A DNA stretch of 32,163 nt from Burkholderiales bacterium (GTDB lineage: Bacteria > Pseudomonadota > Gammaproteobacteria > Burkholderiales > Burkholderiaceae_D): assembly GCA_016200845.1 (NCBI GenBank), contig JACQDW010000075.1, forward strand, positions 1 through 32,163, given 5' to 3'. The position numbers were made by a program, and so were the translations under genes. Below are positions 9,416-18,378 of this stretch, piece after piece (position 1 is the stretch's first letter; each line of letters starts with the position of its first letter). The notes under the pieces were generated by a model. The model had not been told where the DNA came from. It did no database searches and was given only the letters and a program-made list of their open reading frames with translations.

Positions 9416-9820
9416 TTACTCGATCCAGACGCCGTCCGGCTCAACCGCCAAGACTTTGCCTGCAACCGAACGGGTGTTCGCGCCGTTGGTCTTGGCGACC
9501 GTCTGGTCGTCAACGATGTAGCAGCTCTTGCCGACATCGGCTTGTGTGACCAGGTCTGCTGCCAGATTGCCGAACTTGAAGGCTTTCTTACGGCGCACCA
9601 GTACAGTCTTAGCGCCGTCGGCACCGCCGAGGTTGTTCACGCTTTCTTCGGCGCGACCCAGATAGGTGACAGTGGTGGCGGTCAGTCCTGGCACGGCAAA
9701 GCCAGCAGCGTTAGCCACCACGAGGGAGCCGCCAAAAATCTTGACGTTCGCGCCCACCTGAAAGCCGATGATTTCCGCATCCTTGTGCGGTGTATTGCGA
9801 TCTGCGGTTAATGCAGTCAT
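9416..9820 (-). CDS. hypothetical head protein (possible capsid decoration protein)
   Basis: 134 aa ORF between I/Z and T. Confidence 0.55.
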   Translation of the reverse strand: MTALTADRNTPHKDAEIIGFQVGANVKIFGGSLVVANAAGFAVPGLTATTVTYLGRAEESVNNLGGADGAKTVLVRRKKAFKFGNLAADLVTQADVGKSCYIVDDQTVAKTNGANTRSVAGKVLAVEPDGVWIE

Positions 9821-9861
9821 GTTGCTTCTCCTAAGAGTTAAACTTCAGAACCAGCAAGCGT

Positions 9862-10443
9862 TTAGACTTGTGTTTCTGCTTGCAGGGTTTTAAGGAAGTC
9901 TTCGGGTTTAACGCCCATCGCTGCACACAGCGCAGCTTGGTTCTCCGTCAGACTGGTGGAAGGCATGCCTGGTGGCACGGTTGTCGTTTGCATGCTGGTC
10001 AGGGCGGCAATACTTGGTGCGCTGGCGATATACGACTGCAAGGCGGTTAAATCCTTGGTACCCCATGTACGCGCCCAGGCTTCTTGCGATGGCAAGAGCT
10101 TGTTGGCGTTTAAAGCCGCCACCACAACGTCATTGACGTTCTTAGTGGTCAATTCAGCCGACAATTGGGCAACCTGCGTTTGCAAGGCCTGCATGACGCC
10201 GACCGCGACGAATTTCGCAGGGTCGGGGGTGTTTGCGCCCTGTGCGATTTGTGCGTTCAAAGCGACGACCTGAGCACCTTGCGCTTGCAGATGTGCAGCA
10301 AGATCGAAGGAAGCCGCTGCAGTCGCAACCGGATCGGTTTTAATCTGGTCAATCAACTTTTGCAGTTGCGCCTTGATTTCATCGGCGGTACTGCCAACTG
10401 GCAGGTTGAGCATCCAGCGCAGGTTTTCTAAGAGTTCATCCAT
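9862..10443 (-). CDS. putative internal in-frame scaffold product (gpZ-like)
   Basis: Internal ATG at 10443 (MDELLENLRWMLNLP) preceded by GGAGACCGTA. Confidence 0.5.
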   Translation of the reverse strand: MDELLENLRWMLNLPVGSTADEIKAQLQKLIDQIKTDPVATAAASFDLAAHLQAQGAQVVALNAQIAQGANTPDPAKFVAVGVMQALQTQVAQLSAELTTKNVNDVVVAALNANKLLPSQEAWARTWGTKDLTALQSYIASAPSIAALTSMQTTTVPPGMPSTSLTENQAALCAAMGVKPEDFLKTLQAETQV

Positions 10444-10983
10444 TACGGTCTCCATTGAGGTCAGTGGGGTCGGGGTAAATTGAAAATGCAAAGCGGCAGT
10501 CGACAGCAACACTTCATTCATGCCGTCGATAGAGGGGTTGTTAGTGATGGCCGCCATGTACAGGGCGATGACGTTGCCCGTGGCCTTGTCGTAGCCGATC
10601 ACAGGCGAAATGAATTTGAATTCGCCTGATGCGATGTAGTCTTTGGCGTTTTCTGTCCACTCGACATCGATGGCGAACAGGCCGACGCCTTCACGCCATT
10701 CCAGCTTCTTAAAGAAACCTGCGGCGGGCGCTGGTTTGCCGTTTTCTTTTGCCAGCAGAGTCTGGTGATCGTAATCAATGACGTAAGGCGTAGCGCGGGT
10801 GTCAGCCGCCGCAATCAGTTTGGCGGCCAATGTGGCGTCCATGAACCATCCCGGCGCATCCATTGGACGGCCATCGCGACCGACAAAGCGGCCTGCCGGA
10901 GTCAATTGCACTTCGCCACTGGCCGTAATGGCCAGCGAACAGGCTGCGATTCCGAAGTGGTGATGTGTCGATGGTTTTTTCAT
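9862..10983 (-). CDS. I: Mu-like prophage protease/scaffold (gpI)
   Basis: MKKPSTHHHFGIAACSLAIT...GRPMDAPGWFMDA...VIDYDHQTLLAKENGKPAPAAGFFKKLEWREGVGLFAIDVEWTENAKDYIASGEFKFISPVI; ATG at 10983 preferred over TTG at 11010. Confidence 0.9.
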   Translation of the reverse strand: MKKPSTHHHFGIAACSLAITASGEVQLTPAGRFVGRDGRPMDAPGWFMDATLAAKLIAAADTRATPYVIDYDHQTLLAKENGKPAPAAGFFKKLEWREGVGLFAIDVEWTENAKDYIASGEFKFISPVIGYDKATGNVIALYMAAITNNPSIDGMNEVLLSTAALHFQFTPTPLTSMETVMDELLENLRWMLNLPVGSTADEIKAQLQKLIDQIKTDPVATAAASFDLAAHLQAQGAQVVALNAQIAQGANTPDPAKFVAVGVMQALQTQVAQLSAELTTKNVNDVVVAALNANKLLPSQEAWARTWGTKDLTALQSYIASAPSIAALTSMQTTTVPPGMPSTSLTENQAALCAAMGVKPEDFLKTLQAETQV

Positions 10984-11014
10984 GTGGCCATGATGCCAAG
11001 CCACATGCAAGCGC

Positions 11015-11039
11015 TACAGACTGACGCATGTCAGCAGTA
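11015..11039 (-). promoter_or_regulatory. putative late-promoter activator site upstream of gene I
   Basis: CTGAC-GCAT-GTCAG dyad (11021-11034) within a ~25-bp block shared with 19438-19462. Confidence 0.6.
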
Positions 11040-11247
11040 GTCAATTTATCGGGGAAGTGTCGAAAAACGGGGGAGGATTTGATTTTGATGTTAACGCTAC
11101 AAGCGCAACATCGAATTTAACGCGGGTTTAACGCGCCCACAAGGCGATAATTCGCGTTTTATGTGGGAATGTTCGTCTTGGGCGTTTTAATCGCCGCCTG
11201 CGCATTTTTGGCGGATTGTACAGAAAGCGGGAAACGTTCTCCAATTT

Positions 11248-11775
11248 TTATACTGACAAATAGTCTTGCAGCATGACGACAATATGCGCTTCCTCTTGCG
11301 GATACAAGTCGCCATTTGCCATCACAGGCAAAAACGGGCGGGCAGGAATATCGCCCCACAGCTTGGGGAACTGGCTTTTCGTGCCGCCAAACTGCTGCAT
11401 CGCTGCATAGATCATAGTAGAGCCGACCGTTACACCTTGCTCATTGGCATTGACAATAAATTGCCGCGCAAGGTCGCCACTCTCTCCCATCAAGGGCTTT
11501 TTGCCGATGGCGAGCTGTTGCCCCTTGGCGCTGATCTTCCCCGTCTTTTTTGAAAAACCCCCACGCCTGGCGAGGTAGCGCATCAGGGTGGTTTGTGAAT
11601 TTGTCGCCCAGGGCGTGCCGTCCGGTGCGGTCGCAGTTGAGAAGCGTTGCTTGGTGCGCTCCATGATGTCTTCGCCAATCGCCATCAATACAGGCGACAG
11701 ATCGCTGGTGCGCTGCTGCAGGCTCTCCAGTAGGGCGTTAACGGTGCTGTTGTTGATTGCGATGACGGTAGGCAT
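11248..11775 (-). CDS. G: Mu gpG-like virion morphogenesis protein
   Basis: DIMERTKQRFSTATAPDGTPWATNSQTTLMRYLARRGG; between F and I. Confidence 0.88.
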   Translation of the reverse strand: MPTVIAINNSTVNALLESLQQRTSDLSPVLMAIGEDIMERTKQRFSTATAPDGTPWATNSQTTLMRYLARRGGFSKKTGKISAKGQQLAIGKKPLMGESGDLARQFIVNANEQGVTVGSTMIYAAMQQFGGTKSQFPKLWGDIPARPFLPVMANGDLYPQEEAHIVVMLQDYLSV

Positions 11776-11793
11776 GTGCTATCCTTTTCTTTA

Positions 11794-11877
11794 GAGCGGT
11801 TGTTTCCAATGGGAACGGTTAGGGGCTGTTAGGTTTTTAACGGTCGCTATGATCCGGTTCGAATCCGGCGCCGCTCG
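11794..11877 (+). other. tRNA-like element (possibly degenerate), non-coding
   Basis: GAGCGGT/GCCGCTC 7-bp acceptor-like stem (one G-U), T-arm TCCGG-TTCGAAT-CCGGC, anticodon-like hairpin GGCTGTT/AACGGTC; no encoded CCA, atypical D-loop and anticodon loop. Confidence 0.45.
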
Positions 11878-11880
11878 ACT

Positions 11881-13140
11881 CTATTTCACCAGCTTCACAT
11901 ACCGTGCAGCGCCCAAGTCTCCCGCATCTATCCATCCTCCTGTCCGAATAAAATTAGAAGTGATGCGATCACGCACGCCGTCAAACCGGGCTTTCTCTTT
12001 GTAATTCACGCGCACCACCAGCTTGCCCAAACCGCCCGGCACGTCAAGCACATAAATTAATGCCTGATCCGCAGTGTCCAGATAAGGCGTAGCTTCGTCC
12101 AGGTGCTCTCTTAAATTCTGCCAAACCTCAATCGGCAAACTCGCGCCACGGGCGTCTTTATAGTCGCGCAAAGCGTGCAGCAGCTCATCATCGCGCAGCC
12201 AGACAGCGGCGTTATCCAATTTAACGCCAGCATCCGCCAGGTTCTGTACGGTCTGCGCTTCGACTACATGCGCTAGTCGCGCTTCGCCTGTCGCCTGCAT
12301 GGTGGTGCTGACCCGCTCTACCATGCTCTGCCACGCCAGCACCTGCTCTTGCTCGACGGCTTCCTGAATTAATTCCCACATGTGAGAACCGACCGACGAT
12401 TCCAGATTGATCAGCTTCTTCTCCACAAAGTCCATCAGGGACTTTTGCGTACTCGCACCAGGTGCATAATCAAAGCCCTGATCGATGCCCACCGGAGCGC
12501 CAGTCTTTGCACTATGTTCCTGCCAGCCTGCAGGCGGTTCGCCTTTGCCGTTGGCCTGCGCCTTGAGATATTCTTTTTCATCGACGGGCGTCACCCGGCA
12601 ATGGCACATCCAACCGTTCGGCGGAAAGTGGGTATCCCAGAACGGATGCTCATTGTGCAGCACCAGACCATGCCACGCCACGTGCAAGGGACGGGGGTGC
12701 ATGACGCCATCGGCATGCACGTATTTCCAATACGGGCGCAGTGAGAGTAAGTCGGGGTGTTTCAACTGCTGGTAACGGCCAGCGGCGTAACTGGTCGCCA
12801 TGTTGGTTTGATAGATGATGCGCGTGCGCCAGGCGTGACCTGCTTCACTGCCTTCACCTGTCCAGCCTACCCAGCCATGCTGAGTGACGATGCGATCAAA
12901 GTCCTTACGGAAGGCTTCTATTCCCAGACCTTGCTCTATCGCCTTGGCTATCGCATCCTGAAAATCATTGAGCAAATCGGCATTGATCGCGCCTGCCACG
13001 ATAAAGGCGCGATCATGGGCGGACTTCATGATATCGTCCCAGCGTTCGGAGGGAAGCTGGAGCTTGGCTTTAAAAAACGCCAGTTGCTCAGCGAAAGGAT
13101 TGGGATTGCCCTTACTCGAAAGGCTGATCGATGTCGGCAT
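11881..13140 (-). CDS. F: Mu F-like head morphogenesis protein
   Basis: 419 aa; HPRPLHVAWHGLVLHNEHPFWDTHFPPNGWMCHCRVTPV. Confidence 0.92.
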   Translation of the reverse strand: MPTSISLSSKGNPNPFAEQLAFFKAKLQLPSERWDDIMKSAHDRAFIVAGAINADLLNDFQDAIAKAIEQGLGIEAFRKDFDRIVTQHGWVGWTGEGSEAGHAWRTRIIYQTNMATSYAAGRYQQLKHPDLLSLRPYWKYVHADGVMHPRPLHVAWHGLVLHNEHPFWDTHFPPNGWMCHCRVTPVDEKEYLKAQANGKGEPPAGWQEHSAKTGAPVGIDQGFDYAPGASTQKSLMDFVEKKLINLESSVGSHMWELIQEAVEQEQVLAWQSMVERVSTTMQATGEARLAHVVEAQTVQNLADAGVKLDNAAVWLRDDELLHALRDYKDARGASLPIEVWQNLREHLDEATPYLDTADQALIYVLDVPGGLGKLVVRVNYKEKARFDGVRDRITSNFIRTGGWIDAGDLGAARYVKLVK

Positions 13141-14729
13141 TATTGACCATCCATCACATCGCTGATGCCCTTGAGTTCCGACAAGGCGAACGCGAGAGCC
13201 ATGATCTTAGTCAGCTCGGCCTGCGGCTGGCCGCCAAACGCATTGATCAAGTTATCTTGCAAGGCCGCCATGCTGGGCGCGTTATCCACTTCCGCCTTAA
13301 TCAGGTCGATCATCGCGGTCATGGCGGGCGCTGCACCTGCGCCCAGGATCAGCGCATCATCAGTAGTGGCAGGCGGCAGTGCGGCATTTAACGCAGCCTT
13401 CGCGACGAGATCGGCGATAGCTTCAACGTCAGGTGCTGGCCTTGCACCGGATTCCGGCTTAACAGGCTCAGCCACCGCCAGCACGGCCTCATCGTCTTTG
13501 GCTTGCGGGATGTTGAGCTTTTCTTGCGCCCAGGCGAGCGGGATCTTGAAACCGACACCGACCAGCTTAGGCAAGGCCTCGGCATACGCCGTTAAATCTT
13601 CCGCCTCCGATACGTCAAACACAAAACGCGGACAGCGCTTTAAGCCTTCAATGCCGGGGCGATTTAGGGCGATCAGCGGGTAAATCAGATCGCGGGTGAG
13701 CGTTGCCGCTAACTGACGGGCGTCGCTGTCGCGGATATCGTGACGCACCTCATTGTGGACTTTACCCAGAGCAAAGCTGCCACCGCCGCCTTTGCCGCCC
13801 GTATCTGCAGACAAGGTTTGTCCCAGTATGCTCTTAGAAATCGATTTCTCTGCCCAACTCATCATAGACAAGTGAGCGGCGTCGCCACCGCCGCCCGTGA
13901 TCTTCTGCACTTCGAGCTGCATTTCCTGCGGCATGATGGCGCGTGCGTCATGCCCCAAGGCGGTCACGGCACGCATCAGGCTGCGCTTTTCATCTTCGCT
14001 GGCTCCGGCAAAGTATTTGCCGATGATGATGGGCAAGCCATAGGTTTCGAGGAATTCGGCGAAATCACCGACCGCATACGCCTTATAGATGAACGGCCAC
14101 ACCAGGGTGCGGAATAAGCCCATGCGTCCCAGATAGCCTGTTTTCGCTTTGCCGTGGGTGTGCATGATCCAGCCGAACGGATTTAACGCCGCACCATCGA
14201 CGGTGCCGTCTTGCAAGTGCAAAGCGGTGCGTTTGGTGTTGAGCCTGAACCACTCTTGCGGGCGCGGGTGAAACGCGGGCAAGAGTTCGCCGCCTTCTTT
14301 GCGCCATTCCAGCTCTATCGGGGCGAAGCCATGCCCGACACCATCCATCATTCCCAACAGCGCATCTTCCAAAGGATCGACGGCGTCCGTTAAAATTTCG
14401 CGCACCCATTCGGCATCGGCTTTCTCGCTTGCAGTGGCGTTACGCGGCGGCACGATGTCCCAGGACAAAGACACCACCGCATTCTTGCGCTTGGCCATTT
14501 CGGCTTGAATATGGCCGTCGCGTTCTTCCATATCGGCAAACAGACGGTGCTGATCGATCAGATTTCCCTGATCGGCTTCCTGCAGGATACGCGCCAGCCT
14601 GGCTGGCGTCAGACCGCCCAGCATAGGCGTTAAAAATTGATTGGTGAGCGCAGATAGTCGCGCTGTCTGCGGCTCGTTCAACAGCTTTGATTGTATCGGC
14701 TGCCCCGACTGGTCAAGGATTTGGCTCAC
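13140..14729 (-). CDS. DUF935 / Mu gp29-like portal protein
   Basis: 529 aa; ARLARILQEADQGNLIDQHRLFADMEERDGHIQAEMAKRKNAVVSLSWDIVPPRNAT. Confidence 0.92.
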   Translation of the reverse strand: MSQILDQSGQPIQSKLLNEPQTARLSALTNQFLTPMLGGLTPARLARILQEADQGNLIDQHRLFADMEERDGHIQAEMAKRKNAVVSLSWDIVPPRNATASEKADAEWVREILTDAVDPLEDALLGMMDGVGHGFAPIELEWRKEGGELLPAFHPRPQEWFRLNTKRTALHLQDGTVDGAALNPFGWIMHTHGKAKTGYLGRMGLFRTLVWPFIYKAYAVGDFAEFLETYGLPIIIGKYFAGASEDEKRSLMRAVTALGHDARAIMPQEMQLEVQKITGGGGDAAHLSMMSWAEKSISKSILGQTLSADTGGKGGGGSFALGKVHNEVRHDIRDSDARQLAATLTRDLIYPLIALNRPGIEGLKRCPRFVFDVSEAEDLTAYAEALPKLVGVGFKIPLAWAQEKLNIPQAKDDEAVLAVAEPVKPESGARPAPDVEAIADLVAKAALNAALPPATTDDALILGAGAAPAMTAMIDLIKAEVDNAPSMAALQDNLINAFGGQPQAELTKIMALAFALSELKGISDVMDGQ

Positions 14730-16387
14730 ATCATGCTCCTGGAATTGTTATCGTAGTCATCAAAACGACTGCCGCCACTGCCATTGCCGCGCCGGGAGGT
14801 GCTTTGAAAATCGTCGTAGCGCATGCCGCCATGGCTGGTCGCCAGCGCCCACAGCATGTGCAGGGCGTCCGGTCCATCGTCATGGTCGGCTTTAGGAAAG
14901 TGGGTCAATTGTTCGATCAAGGTGTTTTGCGACGGATGTAAACGTATTAAGCCGTTCGCCACATGCGGCTGTATCGATTCGATCCGCAGTAATTTGTCTG
15001 CATGCGGTGTAACGGCGCGGGCTGGCACTGGCACGCCCAAGGCGGCGCTGCGCTTCACCAGCTCGGTGCGCAAGAACTCTTGAAACTGCACGGTCTCGAT
15101 AGCCCAGATCAAGCAGCGCCACTGCCGCTGCAACTCAATCACGTCGCTGATGATCTTGTCCGGGACGCGCTTGGCGATCTTGGCTTCTACCACGTCCAGA
15201 ATGCCCGTAAAGCGGTTGAACCCGCCAACCAAAAGAGCTGAAGGATCGCGGCTGGCACCTTGTTTGCCCAGGGATGGATCGCAAGCACCGAAGAAAATCC
15301 AGTCTACCAGGCGATTCACCCAAAACTGAATCACGCCGTTAAATGGCGCATCTTCACCGGACACCGGATCGTTCTGCTGTTCAGAGTCAAAAGCGCCGTG
15401 ACCATCACGCGCACGTTTAAGCATCAGCTTTAACAGCGGCTGCCCTGCAGGCCAGCATACCCGTGCGCCAAACTCCATATTGGCGCGATTGGCTTGATAG
15501 AACAGATTGGCGCTGACGCCTTCGTCGTCGACGTTCAGCAGCAGCTCTTCCCACTGATCCCACAAGTCCATCCTGTGCGGCCAGTCGATGATGGCCTTGA
15601 ACTTCTTGCGCTTCCACAGCGGATTTTTTAACAGGCGCGACAGCACCGAGTCATAGTGCAGAATCGTCCCGATGATAATCACGTCCATCGTATCGTCTGC
15701 AGGGCCGAGACTGAGCACGGTCTTTTTTAGCCAACTCTCCAGCTTCTCGCGTTGCTCTGGGCTACGCACGTTCTCATCATTCTCAAGATCGTCGCCGATC
15801 ACCAGATCGGGGCGATGTGGGCCATGCCGCAAGCCGCGCATACGCTTGCCGGAGCCGAAAGCCTGTACCTTGCAATCGTTCGCGGTGACGATAGTTCCCA
15901 CTTGCCAGACCCGGCCTTGCCCGGTCGCATGCGGAAAATCCATCTGCAAACGGGGATTGAACGCCAGCTCTGCCTTAACGGCCTCCAACATTGTGACGGC
16001 CTGATCCATCGCATCCATGATGATGAGCGGATAGCGCTTGCGCCCCGTGAGCACGCACCACAAGGTGAAAATTTGCGTTACCAAAGTAGATTTCGCATTG
16101 CCACGCGGCGCGGCGATGGCTTCATGCTGACCTTCCTTGGCATCGACTATTTCAGGCAGACGCAGATACAGGTAGTCATGTAATACGGCGTTTTCATGCT
16201 TGATGTAATGCGGAAAATAAGTGCGGGCAAAGTATTCGTAATCCTGACGCGCCTTAGCGACACGTCGCAAGCTCTCTTGCGGATCGGGGTCGAAACCGTC
16301 GCACTCCGCTTCAATCTGTAAGCGAAACTGCCCGGCAAGGGCAGCGATCTCGTTTAGGAAGTCTTTTTTATTGAGCTTAGCCATCAC
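14726..16387 (-). CDS. Mu gp28-like terminase large subunit
   Basis: 553 aa; APRGNAKSTLVTQIFTLWCVLTGRKRYPLIIMDAMDQA. Confidence 0.92.
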   Translation of the reverse strand: MMAKLNKKDFLNEIAALAGQFRLQIEAECDGFDPDPQESLRRVAKARQDYEYFARTYFPHYIKHENAVLHDYLYLRLPEIVDAKEGQHEAIAAPRGNAKSTLVTQIFTLWCVLTGRKRYPLIIMDAMDQAVTMLEAVKAELAFNPRLQMDFPHATGQGRVWQVGTIVTANDCKVQAFGSGKRMRGLRHGPHRPDLVIGDDLENDENVRSPEQREKLESWLKKTVLSLGPADDTMDVIIIGTILHYDSVLSRLLKNPLWKRKKFKAIIDWPHRMDLWDQWEELLLNVDDEGVSANLFYQANRANMEFGARVCWPAGQPLLKLMLKRARDGHGAFDSEQQNDPVSGEDAPFNGVIQFWVNRLVDWIFFGACDPSLGKQGASRDPSALLVGGFNRFTGILDVVEAKIAKRVPDKIISDVIELQRQWRCLIWAIETVQFQEFLRTELVKRSAALGVPVPARAVTPHADKLLRIESIQPHVANGLIRLHPSQNTLIEQLTHFPKADHDDGPDALHMLWALATSHGGMRYDDFQSTSRRGNGSGGSRFDDYDNNSRSMM

Positions 16388-16635
16388 TCTGCCTGTTCGT
16401 CTTCGTTATCTACTCGTGATGGGAAGGTGGCTACCAGCGCACGAACAGTCGCCACAACGTCTGCAATTTCAAACTCTCGGCGCTCATCTCCTAGCGCAAA
16501 TCGAATACTGTGTATCGCGGTTTCCCATCGATCTTTACGCACAACTTTCCCGTCGGGACGAAACTCGTAGTCTTTTGGGTCTTTGCCACGAAATTCCGGC
16601 AATCTAAAATCTTCTTCAGTGACAGTTCTTTTCAT
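16384..16635 (-). CDS. small hypothetical protein inserted between gp27 and gp28
   Basis: MKRTVTEEDFRLPEFRGKDPKDYEFRPDGKVVRKDRWETAIHSIRFALG; overlaps terminase start. Confidence 0.65.
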   Translation of the reverse strand: MKRTVTEEDFRLPEFRGKDPKDYEFRPDGKVVRKDRWETAIHSIRFALGDERREFEIADVVATVRALVATFPSRVDNEDEQAE

Positions 16636-16641
16636 GGCCGC

Positions 16642-17142
16642 TTACCCGTAAGTCTTCGCCAGTTCATCGCCAAACGGCTCTAACAGCTCTACGAAGATGG
16701 CGGCATGCTGCGGATATTGCTTGCGCACGAACTCCGCCAGCTTTTGCACCACTTCCATCGCAGTTGCTAACTCCGAGGTTTCCGGCAACAAGCGCTTAGA
16801 TGCGCTGATGGTCTTATTGAATGCATCAGCCAGACTGGCCAGCAACTGCACCTTAGTGACGGGGTTGATCTTGGTGTCACGCGTCAGTTCTTCCATACTG
16901 CTTTGGTACTGCGTGACCAAGCCCGCCAGCATCTGACGGCCAATGTCCTCAATGCAGCCACCCGCCATCAACTGCGCAGCCTGCGCCTTGTCCCAGTCGT
17001 CACCTTGTTCACAGGCCGCCGACTTCCAGCGTGAGGCAGTGCCATATGACACGCCCACTTTTAACGCGGCGACCTCAAGGGATAAGCGATCAAACACATA
17101 AGCGCGTCTTACCTTGTCGCGGATTTCAGGTGGATGCGCCAT
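16642..17142 (-). CDS. DUF3486 / Mu gp27-like (small terminase)
   Basis: MAHPPEIRDKVRRAYVFDRLSLEVAALKVGVSYGTASRWK. Confidence 0.88.
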   Translation of the reverse strand: MAHPPEIRDKVRRAYVFDRLSLEVAALKVGVSYGTASRWKSAACEQGDDWDKAQAAQLMAGGCIEDIGRQMLAGLVTQYQSSMEELTRDTKINPVTKVQLLASLADAFNKTISASKRLLPETSELATAMEVVQKLAEFVRKQYPQHAAIFVELLEPFGDELAKTYG

Positions 17143-17342
17143 TACAGACCCAACTTGAATTTAGCCGCCAAAATGCCGGCAGTCACAATCGCGCCCGAGA
17201 CTGCGCCCGAAGCCGCACCATACAGCGCCGCTTGTTTCTTAAAGTTGCTCATCTGCGCGTCAATCGCATCGACCTTTTGATCGATCTTGCGCAGCAAGGC
17301 CAATTCTTCACTCACTGGTTTATTCTCTGGGGTTGTGCTCAT
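17142..17342 (-). CDS. small hypothetical membrane protein
   Basis: 66 aa with Ala/Gly-rich hydrophobic segment; ATG/stop overlap with neighbours. Confidence 0.6.
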   Translation of the reverse strand: MSTTPENKPVSEELALLRKIDQKVDAIDAQMSNFKKQAALYGAASGAVSGAIVTAGILAAKFKLGL

Positions 17343-17641
17343 GGCTTATCGGCTTTCTTGTCTAGTTTGTCGGTCATGCGATCAATCTTGGTATTGATAC
17401 TGTTTAAGGCTTCCAGCAATTCTTTCTTGCCGTCATTCACTTCGGTTTTCTGGGCAAAGTTCAGAGCAGAACTCAACTGGTAAGCGTGAAACTCGTTCGT
17501 CAGCGTGGTATTTTTAGTTTTGAGGCTGTCGATTTCCGCTTGCTGGCGCGTCATCCACTGACGCACAAAAAACGCCAGGCACAACATGAGCACGTTAAAT
17601 AAACCCAGCACAACGACGCCTGGCGATATCTCAACGCTCAT
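17339..17641 (-). CDS. DUF2730 / Mu gp25-like protein
   Basis: N-terminal TM then coiled coil, MSVEISPGVVVLGLFNVLMLCLAFFVRQWMTRQQAEIDSLK. Confidence 0.7.
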   Translation of the reverse strand: MSVEISPGVVVLGLFNVLMLCLAFFVRQWMTRQQAEIDSLKTKNTTLTNEFHAYQLSSALNFAQKTEVNDGKKELLEALNSINTKIDRMTDKLDKKADKP

Positions 17642-17861
17642 AGAATTCTTTCTCTTTTCGCGCCTGACAAGTGATGCAGCGCTGACAGCCAGGCATGGCC
17701 TTGCGGCGTTTTAACGGAATATCCTCGCCGCAGTCCTGGCACTCGGTGGCGCTGTCGGCCACGGTCTTGCCCGTTAAAGCGGCGCGTTGCGCTTGCGCGG
17801 CCAAGGCGCGTTCGCGTGTTTTTTCTTCAAGCTCGCTGGCTCGGTCAAAAATGTCAGTCAT
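17631..17861 (-). CDS. TraR/DksA-family C4 zinc-finger protein
   Basis: CQDCGEDIPLKRRKAMPGCQRCITCQ. Confidence 0.88.
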   Translation of the reverse strand: MTDIFDRASELEEKTRERALAAQAQRAALTGKTVADSATECQDCGEDIPLKRRKAMPGCQRCITCQARKEKEFYER

Positions 17862-18378
17862 GCTTGATGGAGGTAGATGGCTTAGGTGGATAGAAGTCGA
17901 TCAGGGCTTTGTATCTGGCGCGACAGACTTCATATTGTTCTTTGGCGTTTTCGATCCAGAGCGCGACGTCGGTATCGGTGGCAATGGCTTCATCTCCTGT
18001 GTCAACGCTGGAGAGGGGCGCGGGCATTCCTGCAGGGTCACTTCCTTGATCGCTGCTGTTGAGCACGCGCACAAGATCAGCGTTAAAACAAGTGCGGTTA
18101 GTCGCGACTTTAACGACTTCATGCTGCTTCCTTTCTTTCAGATCTTGCAGGTCTTCTTCGGCAAGTCGAAGCCTGACGGTAAGTGATTCAGCCAAAGCGC
18201 TCGCTTTAATCAGGCGATCTTTGCCTGCAATGGCGGTGGCGTCGAGTTCCGCTTTATGCCCCGCCTTTAACAGCGCGATGTCGGATTCCAGGCGATCCGC
18301 CTTCCACGTCATCAAGCCCAATCCAACGGTAAGAACGACGCAAAGGACAGCTAAAGGCTTCTGAAAATCGGGCATCAT
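17854..18378 (-). CDS. Rz-like i-spanin
   Basis: N-terminal TM (LAVLCVVLTVGLGLMTW) + coiled coil; ATGA overlap with upstream stop; Rz1-like ORF nested. Confidence 0.65.
   Translation of the reverse strand: MMPDFQKPLAVLCVVLTVGLGLMTWKADRLESDIALLKAGHKAELDATAIAGKDRLIKASALAESLTVRLRLAEEDLQDLKERKQHEVVKVATNRTCFNADLVRVLNSSDQGSDPAGMPAPLSSVDTGDEAIATDTDVALWIENAKEQYEVCRARYKALIDFYPPKPSTSIKHD
17901..18122 (-). CDS. Rz1-like o-spanin lipoprotein nested in Rz in another frame
   Basis: MKSLKSRLTALVLTLILCACS lipobox (LCA-C), Pro-rich tail. Confidence 0.7.
   Translation of the reverse strand: MKSLKSRLTALVLTLILCACSTAAIKEVTLQECPRPSPALTQEMKPLPPIPTSRSGSKTPKNNMKSVAPDTKP

Noticed and set aside
11088-11097. GTTAACG at 11090-11096, GTTAAAA, GGTTAAA and TTTAACA/C variants as additional motif copies
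   Set aside because: Not counted, to keep the motif definition strict (exact TTTAACG only).
11159-11359. 66-aa minus-strand ORF between G and I
   Set aside because: Mostly overlaps gene G in another frame; no recognisable features.
11794-11877. Calling 11794-11877 a functional tRNA with assigned anticodon
   Set aside because: D-loop lacks the usual AG..GG, the anticodon loop is 8 (or 6) nt and CCA is absent; kept only as tRNA-like.
425-18364. Many plus-strand ORFs of 60-300 aa (e.g. 5905-6819, 4487-4864, 13165-13683)
   Set aside because: They lie antisense to well-supported minus-strand phage genes and have shadow-ORF composition without recognisable domains.
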